Origin: an uncultured Stenotrophomonas sp.
GTDB taxonomy: Bacteria; Pseudomonadota; Gammaproteobacteria; Xanthomonadales; Xanthomonadaceae
DNA length: 64,000 bases
Reading direction: 5' to 3'
NCBI GenBank assembly: GCA_900078405.1
Contig: FLTS01000001.1
Location: 2,070,626-2,134,625 of the forward strand
Part shown: positions 56,623 to 64,000 of the stretch, one piece after another
How the letters are laid out: every line of letters starts with the position of its first letter
Position numbering within the stretch: position 1 is the first letter of the stretch
Program-made: the position numbers and the translations under genes
The notes under the pieces: model-generated
The model's input: the letters and a program-made list of their open reading frames with translations, nothing else
Database searches by the model: none
What the model was told of the DNA's origin: nothing

Positions 56623-58956
56623 TCAGTGGGTGGATTGCGAATAGGGTCGCATCTGCGGATCGGTGCCCCATTGGCGGTCGGGTTCGGCCTGCATGGTGAA
56701 GCGCAGTTCGCCGCCGGCCATGATCTCCTCGTGGCGCAGGAAGGCGCGCTCCAATGGCTTGCCGTTGAGGGTGGCGCCGCCGATGTAGGGATGCGCGTCG
56801 TCCAGGCCGTCGGCGACGATGGTGAAACGTTCGCCATTGGGCAGATTCAAGGTGGCGCGCGGCAGGAACGGGCGGCCGATGATGTATTCGTTGCTGCCCG
56901 GCGTGACCGGGTAGAAGCCCAGTGCGGTGAACACGTACCACGCCGACATCTGGCCGAGGTCGTCGTTGCCGGCCAGCCCGTCGGGGCGCGGCGCGTACTG
57001 GGTGTCCATGATCCGCTTGAGCCGCGCCTGGGTGCGCCACGGCTGGCCGGCATAGGCATAGAGATAGGCGACGTGGTGGCTGGGTTCGTTGCCGTGGGCG
57101 TACCAGCCGATCAGGCCGGTGATGTCCTCCATGTGCTCGAACACCGCCGGGTCCACCTGCGCATCGAACACGTCGTCGAGCCGTTGCAGCAGCGTGTCCG
57201 CGCCGCCGTGCGCGGCGGCCAGCCCGGCCACGTCCTGCGGCACGTACCACGAGTACTGCCAGGCGTTGCCCTCGGTGTAATCGCTGCCGTAGCCGCTGGC
57301 ATCGGGGTCGAACGGCTCGCGGAAGCCGCCATCGCGCTTGCGGGCGCGCATGAAGCCGGTGACGGGGTCGAAGGCGTTCTTCCAGTTGCCGGCACGCTTG
57401 GCGAACCCGGCGGCGACGTCCTCGCGCCCCATCGCCGCAGCCATGCGCGCAATGCTCCAGTCGTCGTAGGCATACTCCAGCGTCTTGCTCGCCGCCTCGC
57501 CTTCCTCGTCGATCGGCACCCAGCCCAGCTCGCGGTATTGGGCGATGCCGTCATAGGGGCCGTAGTTGGCGCTGGCAACCATCGCCTCCAGCGCCGCGTC
57601 GGCATCGAAGCCGCGGATGCCCTTCATGTAGGCGTCGGCGATCACCGGCACGCCGTGGTAGCCGATCATGCACCACGTCTCCAGGCCGTGGAACGACCAC
57701 ACCGGCAGGATGCCGTAGGGGCTTTCGCGGCGCGCGGCCAGCAGCGAGTTGACCATGTCGCTGCTGCGCTGCGGTGGCTGCAGCAGGGTCATCAGCGGGT
57801 GCAGCGCGCGGTAGGTGTCCCACAGCGAGAAGGTCGAATAGTTGGTCCAGCCCTTTGCCTGGTGCACGGCGTTGTCGGGGCCGCGGTAGCGGCCGTCGCT
57901 GTCCATGAACAGGGTCGGGCCGAGCATGCTGTGGTACAGCGCGGTGTAGAAGCTGGTGCGCAGCGGTGCCGGCGCATCCACGTCCACCGCCGCCAGCGCC
58001 TGTGCCCACTGCGCGCGGGCTGCGGTGCGCATGCCATCGAAATCCCAGCCGGGCGCTTCGGCGTCGAGGTTGGCGATGGCGTTGTCTTCGCTGACCGGGG
58101 AGATCGACACCTTCACCAGCAGCGGCCCGCCCCCTCCTTCGCCGAAATCGAAGCTGCCGACGAGTTGCCGGCCTTCGATCTGCGCGCGCGCGGCCGGGTC
58201 CTTCTCCGCCGGCGGCGGGAAGCCGCGGTAGGCGACGTCGGCCTCGGTGTCGTGGAAGGCATGCCCGGCCAGCGGCCGCGAGAAGCGCATGGCGAAATAC
58301 AGCTGGCGGCCGGGCGCCCAGCCACGGGTCTGGCGGTAGCCGGTGACGGTGCCGTCCGCGCGCAGCCGCAGGCGCGACCACAGGACCTTGCCGGGGTAGT
58401 CGTACATGCTGGTGCGCAGGTCGACCAGCACGTGCGCCGGCTGGCCTTCCGGGAAGGCATAGCGGTGCATGCCCACGCGCGCGCTGGCGGTCAGCTCGGC
58501 GCGCACGCCGTAGTCGTCGAGGGTGACGGCGTAGTAGCCCGGTTCGGCTTTCTCGTCCTCGTGGCGGAAGCGCGAGGTGTAGCCGCTGCCGGGCTTGTCG
58601 GCGTCGCCGCGCTCGTACTTCACTTCACCGGCAATCGGCATCAACAGCACGTCGCCGAGGTCGGAGTGACCGGTGCCGGAGAAGTGCGTGTGCGAGAAGC
58701 CGACGATGGTGCGGTCGTCATGGCGGTAGCCGGCCGCCCAGCCGTAGCCTTCCTTGCGCGACTTGATTTGGGTGTCGGGGCTGAGCTGGATCATGCCGTG
58801 CGGCACCGTCGCCCCGGGATAGGTGTGGCCTTCGCCGCCGGTGCCAATGAACGGGTCCACCGCCGCCACCGCGTGCTCGCCGGCACCATCGCCCGCCACC
58901 GCCGCGCCCGCCAGCAACGCCAGCGCCAACCCCCACTTCGCCTGTCCGACCGTCAT
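56623..58956 (-). CDS. GH92 family alpha-mannosidase, secreted
   Basis: 777 residues. Signal peptide [20 protein letters not shown]. The N-terminal beta-sandwich starts [30 protein letters not shown]; the (alpha/alpha)6 domain has [35 protein letters not shown], and the catalytic region [16 protein letters not shown] and [16 protein letters not shown]92 enzymes are calcium-dependent exo-mannosidases; in xanthomonads they trim plant or fungal high-mannose N-glycans. No TonB receptor or other glycosidase is adjacent, so its pathway is not shown here. Confidence 0.93.
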   Translation of the reverse strand: MTVGQAKWGLALALLAGAAVAGDGAGEHAVAAVDPFIGTGGEGHTYPGATVPHGMIQLSPDTQIKSRKEGYGWAAGYRHDDRTIVGFSHTHFSGTGHSDLGDVLLMPIAGEVKYERGDADKPGSGYTSRFRHEDEKAEPGYYAVTLDDYGVRAELTASARVGMHRYAFPEGQPAHVLVDLRTSMYDYPGKVLWSRLRLRADGTVTGYRQTRGWAPGRQLYFAMRFSRPLAGHAFHDTEADVAYRGFPPPAEKDPAARAQIEGRQLVGSFDFGEGGGGPLLVKVSISPVSEDNAIANLDAEAPGWDFDGMRTAARAQWAQALAAVDVDAPAPLRTSFYTALYHSMLGPTLFMDSDGRYRGPDNAVHQAKGWTNYSTFSLWDTYRALHPLMTLLQPPQRSSDMVNSLLAARRESPYGILPVWSFHGLETWCMIGYHGVPVIADAYMKGIRGFDADAALEAMVASANYGPYDGIAQYRELGWVPIDEEGEAASKTLEYAYDDWSIARMAAAMGREDVAAGFAKRAGNWKNAFDPVTGFMRARKRDGGFREPFDPDASGYGSDYTEGNAWQYSWYVPQDVAGLAAAHGGADTLLQRLDDVFDAQVDPAVFEHMEDITGLIGWYAHGNEPSHHVAYLYAYAGQPWRTQARLKRIMDTQYAPRPDGLAGNDDLGQMSAWYVFTALGFYPVTPGSNEYIIGRPFLPRATLNLPNGERFTIVADGLDDAHPYIGGATLNGKPLERAFLRHEEIMAGGELRFTMQAEPDRQWGTDPQMRPYSQSTH

Positions 58957-58968
58957 CACCCGCCCCTT

Positions 58969-58982
58969 TTGGACCGATCCAA
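58969..58982. promoter_or_regulatory. Possible operator before the GH92 gene
   Basis: Inverted repeat TTGGACCGATCCAA (arms TTGGA/TCCAA), 13 bp upstream of the ATG on the minus strand and overlapping the likely transcript start or leader. A sugar-responsive repressor site is possible; no regulator gene is adjacent. Confidence 0.4.
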
Positions 58983-59041
58983 TGCAGGCGTCGAAAATAC
59001 CACCCGCCGTTGCCGCGCGGGCACTGCGGCCTTCCACAAAC

Positions 59042-59071
59042 GGAAAGGCCCCGCATGTGCGGGGCCTTTCC
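59042..59071 (-). terminator. Terminator of rpoD
   Basis: Perfect 14-bp stem GGAAAGGCCCCGCA/TGCGGGGCCTTTCC, 2-nt central loop. It is 34 bp past the rpoD stop. The flanking A/T of the stem gives a short T run on the minus strand. Confidence 0.85.
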
Positions 59072-59104
59072 TGCCGTATCCGCGACGGGCGCGGGCCGGG
59101 TGGG

Positions 59105-60964
<1,860 letters not shown>

Positions 60965-61008
60965 GTAGTGCTCGCGCCACCGGCAGGGGGTAAGGAAGAG
61001 AACCTACT

Positions 61009-61017
61009 ATTATACCA
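61009..61017 (-). promoter_or_regulatory. Extended -10 promoter of rpoD
   Basis: Minus strand TGGTATAAT: a consensus -10 with TG extension and only a weak -35 17 nt upstream. The inferred leader is ~40 nt to the ATG at 60964. Confidence 0.7.
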
Positions 61018-61076
61018 GCGCCGCGGGACGCCTGCCGTGCGGTGGTTTCACGGGCGTCACGGCGACGGGCGGCGGT

Positions 61077-61523
61077 TCAGGCGCCGGCCTTGAGCAGGAA
61101 GGTGACCGGGCCATCGTTGACCAGGCTGACCACCATATGGGCACCGAAACGGCCGGTTTCCACCTCCGCCACATGCTTTTCGCGGCAGATCGCCACCAAT
61201 CGGTTGAAAATCCGTTCAGCCTCGGCCGGCGGCGCCGCGCTGGTGAAGCTGGGCCGCATGCCCGAACGGGTATCGGCGGCCAGCGTGAACTGGCTGACCA
61301 GCAACAGGCCGCCACCGATATCGCGCAGGGAACGGTTCATCTTGCCAGCATCATCGGCGAAAACCCGGTAACCGAGCAGGCGCTCGGCCATCCGCGCCAG
61401 TGCCAGTTCGTCATCCCCCGGCTCGACCCCGACCAGCGCCAGCAGCCCCGGGCCGATCCGCCCGACCACCGCGTCGTCGACACTGACCGACGCCTGGGCA
61501 ACACGCTGGATCAAGGCGAGCAT
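61077..61523 (-). CDS. dtd: D-aminoacyl-tRNA deacylase
   Basis: 148 residues from [20 protein letters not shown]; the ATG at 61523 has an AGGAG site 4 nt upstream and is favoured over a GTG two codons earlier. DTD motifs: [12 protein letters not shown] (first chiral-proofreading motif, SQFTL) and NDGPVTFLL (Gly-cisPro motif). It hydrolyses D-amino acids and glycine mischarged on tRNAs. It is divergent from the acyltransferase gene, 63 bp apart. Confidence 0.95.
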   Translation of the reverse strand: MLALIQRVAQASVSVDDAVVGRIGPGLLALVGVEPGDDELALARMAERLLGYRVFADDAGKMNRSLRDIGGGLLLVSQFTLAADTRSGMRPSFTSAAPPAEAERIFNRLVAICREKHVAEVETGRFGAHMVVSLVNDGPVTFLLKAGA

Positions 61524-61586
61524 GGGCACTCCTGCTGGATGGGTTGCCCATCATGACACCAGGGCGCAGCCGCTAGACTTGCACGG

Positions 61587-62507
61587 ATGAAACCGGAAAC
61601 CACCGCCCGTCTCTGCCATCGCCTTGCCGCCGCGCTGACCCGCCTGCCGTGGTCGTGGCTGGGCGTTCTGGCCGACACCGTGGCGTGGCTGTGGTGGCGC
61701 ATCGACGCACGCGAAAGCCGGGTGACCCGCCGCAATCTGGAACTGGCCTATCCGGAGCTGTCCACCGCGCGACGCGCCCAGCTGCACCGCGACGTGCTGC
61801 GCAGCACCGCCCGGCAAACGCTGGAAACGCTGTACTTCTGGACCCACGATCCTGCCGCCAACCTTGCCCGCCACCTGCGCGAGCGGCACGGCCAAGCGCT
61901 GTACGACGCGGCGCTGGCCTCCGGCAAGGGGGTGATCGTGGTCGCCCCGCACTACGGCAACTGGGAGCTGCTGAACCAGTGGCTGGCCTCGCGCGGGCCG
62001 TTCGCCTTCGTCTACGCCCCGCCCGAAAGCCCGGCCGGCAACGCATTCCTGCAGCTGGCGCGCGGCGGCGACAACGTGCGTCAGGTTCGTGCCGAAGGCC
62101 CGGCGGTGCGACAGTTGTTCAAGGTCCTCAAGGAGGGCGGCACGGTCGCCATCCTGCCCGACCAGCAACCCAAGAACGGCGACGGCGTGTTCGTGCCGTT
62201 CTTCGGCGTGCAGGCGCTGACCATGACCTTGGTCAACCGGCTGGCCGAGCGCACCGGCGCCAGCGTGCTCCATGCCTGGTGCGAGCGCACCGGCCCCGGC
62301 CTGCAATTCGCCCTGCACGTGGAGCCGGCGCCGGCGCGGATCGCCGATCCCGATCCGCAAACCGCCGCCACGACCCTCAACGCCGGCGTCGAGCGCATCG
62401 CCCGGCGCGACCCGTCACAGTACCAATGGACCTACAAACGCTACACGCTGCGCCCGCCCGGCAGCGGCGAACCCAACCCCTACGCCACCGCGCGGCACCC
62501 GCACTGA
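61587..62507 (+). CDS. lpxL: Lipid A biosynthesis lauroyl-type acyltransferase (LpxL/HtrB family)
   Basis: 306 residues, the size of LpxL. An N-terminal membrane-associated helix (LPWSWLGVLADTVAWLWWRI) precedes TRRNLELAYPELSTARRAQL and the catalytic H(X4)E motif in VVAPHYGNWELLNQWL. Further family segments are VRQLFKVLKEGGTVAILPDQQPKNGDGVFVPFFG and PSQYQWTYKRY. It adds a secondary acyl chain to Kdo2-lipid A at the inner membrane. Which chain it transfers cannot be told. Confidence 0.88.
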   Translation: MKPETTARLCHRLAAALTRLPWSWLGVLADTVAWLWWRIDARESRVTRRNLELAYPELSTARRAQLHRDVLRSTARQTLETLYFWTHDPAANLARHLRERHGQALYDAALASGKGVIVVAPHYGNWELLNQWLASRGPFAFVYAPPESPAGNAFLQLARGGDNVRQVRAEGPAVRQLFKVLKEGGTVAILPDQQPKNGDGVFVPFFGVQALTMTLVNRLAERTGASVLHAWCERTGPGLQFALHVEPAPARIADPDPQTAATTLNAGVERIARRDPSQYQWTYKRYTLRPPGSGEPNPYATARHPH

Positions 62508-62580
62508 TCCCGCGCGCCACACACCGTTCCACCCGCCACGGCGATTGAATCCCCGGCCGGCGACCCCCATCAGGTTCACG

Positions 62581-63705
62581 ATGAACGCCTCGCTCTCCTC
62601 CCAAGCCTCCCGCACCTTCGGCGAAACCGCTGCCATCCGCTGCGAGCGCGCCGCCGCCGAGCTGCGCGCCGGACGGCCGGTGGTGGTTACCGGCGGCCAG
62701 CGGCGGCTGGCCACGCTGGCGCTGGACAGCGCTTCCCCGGCTGGCTATGCCGCCTTCGCCGCGGCAGCCGATGGACGGCACTACCTGTTCCTGACCGCCC
62801 CGCGTGCCCGCACGCTGGGACTGGACACCCCGCACGGCATCCGCATCGCACTGGCCGGGCATGACTTCGGGCAGCTGCCGTCGCTGGCCTGGCTGCGCGA
62901 CGCGACCGCACCGCAGGACGGCCTGCACGAGGGCGACGACCTCGACGACGCCGCCACCGAAGTCGCGCGCCTGGGCCTGCTGCTGCCGGCGCTGATATCG
63001 GTGGAACTGCCGGCCGGCGCGACGCCGTTCGACGACTGCCTGCACCTGGCATTGGCCGACCTGCGCAACGGCGCCACCCAGGCCGGGCAGGACTACGAGC
63101 TGGTCACCCGCTCGCCGGTGCCGTTGCGCGACATCGGCATGACCGAGTTCGCCGTGTTCCGCGGCGGCGTGGCCCAGCGCGACCAGGTGGCGGTGATCGT
63201 CGGCACCCCGGACATGGCCGGCGCCGTGCCCGTGCGCGTGCACTCCTCGTGCCTGACCGGCGACCTGTTCGGCTCGCTCAAGTGCGACTGTGGCGACCAG
63301 CTGCGGCGCGGCCTGCGCACGCTCAAGGAGCTGGGCGGCGGCATCCTGCTGTACCTGGACCAGGAAGGCCGCGGCACCGGCATCGCCGCCAAGATGCGCG
63401 CCTACGGCTACCAGCACGAGGGCCTGGACACCATCGACGCCGACGCCCAACTCGGCTTCGGCGCCGACGAGCGCCGCTACGGCAGCGCGGTGGCGATGCT
63501 GCGTGCGCTTGGCGTGCAGCGCATCCAACTGCTGACCAACAACCCGACCAAGGTGCAGCACCTGCGCAACGCCGGCATCGAGGTGCTCGGCTGCGTGCCG
63601 ATAACCGGCGAGATCACCGCCGAAAACGAGCACTACCTGCGCACCAAGGCCGCGCGCGCCGGCCATCACCTGGACGTGGATGCACTGATCATGGCCGCGC
63701 AGTGA
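62581..63705 (+). CDS. ribA: GTP cyclohydrolase II with degenerate RibB-like N-terminal domain
   Basis: 374 residues. The C-terminal ~200 residues are a complete RibA: VHSSCLTGDLFGSLKCDCGDQL with the three zinc cysteines, YLDQEGRGTGIAAKMRAY, and LTNNPTKVQHLRNAGI. The first ~170 residues have the length and position of a DHBP synthase (RibB) domain, but its acidic metal motifs are not recognisable, so this half is probably inactive. It opens the riboflavin pathway by converting GTP. It follows the acyltransferase gene by 73 bp. Confidence 0.92.
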   Translation: MNASLSSQASRTFGETAAIRCERAAAELRAGRPVVVTGGQRRLATLALDSASPAGYAAFAAAADGRHYLFLTAPRARTLGLDTPHGIRIALAGHDFGQLPSLAWLRDATAPQDGLHEGDDLDDAATEVARLGLLLPALISVELPAGATPFDDCLHLALADLRNGATQAGQDYELVTRSPVPLRDIGMTEFAVFRGGVAQRDQVAVIVGTPDMAGAVPVRVHSSCLTGDLFGSLKCDCGDQLRRGLRTLKELGGGILLYLDQEGRGTGIAAKMRAYGYQHEGLDTIDADAQLGFGADERRYGSAVAMLRALGVQRIQLLTNNPTKVQHLRNAGIEVLGCVPITGEITAENEHYLRTKAARAGHHLDVDALIMAAQ

Positions 63706-63718
63706 GGCGGGGAACGGG

Positions 63719-63856
63719 AAGTGAGTGAAGAGGAGTGAGAAGTGAGAGTTGCAGATGCTCGCCGTCACTCTCGGTTCCTGTGAAACTCGTCACCCTCGCA
63801 CCATCAGACGGCGGCTTTTCAGCTCTTTCTCACTCCTCACTCCTCTTCACTCACTT
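63719..63856. repeat. Long inverted repeat, 28-bp arms
   Basis: AAGTGAGTGAAGAGGAGTGA... at 63719-63746 and its reverse complement at 63829-63856 match at 27 of 28 positions, with an 82-bp centre. The arms contain GAGTGA-like short repeats. It begins 13 bp after ribA and ends 12 bp before the next ATG. It could be a terminator-like structure, a small non-autonomous element, or a regulatory stem. Confidence 0.75.
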
Positions 63857-63868
63857 ATTTCTCCGCCC

Positions 63869-64000
63869 ATGCACCCACCCGAACTCCCGGACACCCCTGA
63901 CGCCCCCTGGCAATCGCTGCCGGTGCGTGGTGCATGGTTCGCCGCCGCCGGCAGCGGGCTGGGCCTGGCGCTGATGCTGGGCATGGCCTGCAGCCTGTTG
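63869..64000 (+). CDS. Membrane protein, N-terminal part (cut by window edge)
   Basis: An ATG at 63869 opens a frame running off the right edge (44 codons). It begins MHPPELPDTPDAPWQSLPVR, followed by a hydrophobic span (AGSGLGLALMLGMACSLL). The opening resembles bacterial PH-domain (YdbS/YdbT-like) membrane proteins of xanthomonads, but too little is present to be sure. The inverted repeat lies directly upstream. Confidence 0.55.
   Translation, partial: MHPPELPDTPDAPWQSLPVRGAWFAAAGSGLGLALMLGMACSLL

Overview
The window is GC-rich chromosomal DNA from a gammaproteobacterium of the Xanthomonas/Stenotrophomonas/Pseudoxanthomonas group (Lysobacteraceae). The main grounds are a complete Xps-type type II secretion locus in the xanthomonad order E-F-G-H-I-J-K-L-M-N-D, an O-antigen export cluster ending at metB, as in xanthomonad LPS loci, and many intergenic palindromes headed GTAG, as known from Stenotrophomonas. 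Genus and species cannot be fixed from this sequence.

Layout. 1-9.5 kb is the metB edge of an LPS O-antigen locus: a GT2 gene cut by the left edge, a giant sulfotransferase/double-GT2 fusion, wzt, wzm, metB, then a second sulfotransferase and an OafA-like acyltransferase. 9.8-11.4 kb holds a secreted beta-rich protein of unknown function with a near-consensus promoter and a long leader. 11.5-21.8 kb is the type II secretion operon, with cystathionine beta-synthase directly upstream. 23-33 kb carries housekeeping and envelope genes: ydcH, an OmpA-like/DUF4398 pair, pilU, maiA plus an FAH hydrolase, rhlE, queD, a phasin and a diguanylate cyclase. 33-42 kb carries a YedI-like protein, an ABC1/UbiB kinase, opgB, a large MscS channel and small conserved proteins. 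42-45 kb is copA-cueR with a clear CueR operator. 45-47.9 kb is a CHASE-PAS-GGDEF-EAL gene broken by a frameshift.

48-56.3 kb is the most interesting part, a compact regulatory island. It holds ohr, an NmrA-like oxidoreductase, a LysR regulator, a sigma-region-4-only protein, a carboxymuconolactone-decarboxylase (CMD) protein, a secreted cupin, an ECF41 sigma factor with fused SnoaL-like domain, a bestrophin-like channel, an alpha/beta hydrolase and a metallo-beta-lactamase-fold enzyme. Two sites read TGTCACA-N16-CGTC, the promoter form I recall for ECF41. One precedes the ECF41 gene itself; the other precedes the sigma4-lysR pair. Three further promoters (NmrA-like gene, CMD, MBL-fold gene) share one fixed layout, ATTG[G/C]TGC-N32-[C/T]CTAC-N20-TA[G/C][G/C][A/C]T, whose upstream part is a LysR-type inverted repeat. 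The inferred circuit is ECF41 driving lysR, and LysR driving three enzyme genes.

56.4-64 kb returns to core genome: a CAT-anticodon tRNA, a GH92 alpha-mannosidase, rpoD, dtd, a lipid A acyltransferase, ribA with a degenerate RibB-like N-terminus, a long inverted repeat, and the start of a membrane protein cut by the right edge. No CRISPR array, rRNA gene, insertion sequence or prophage was seen.
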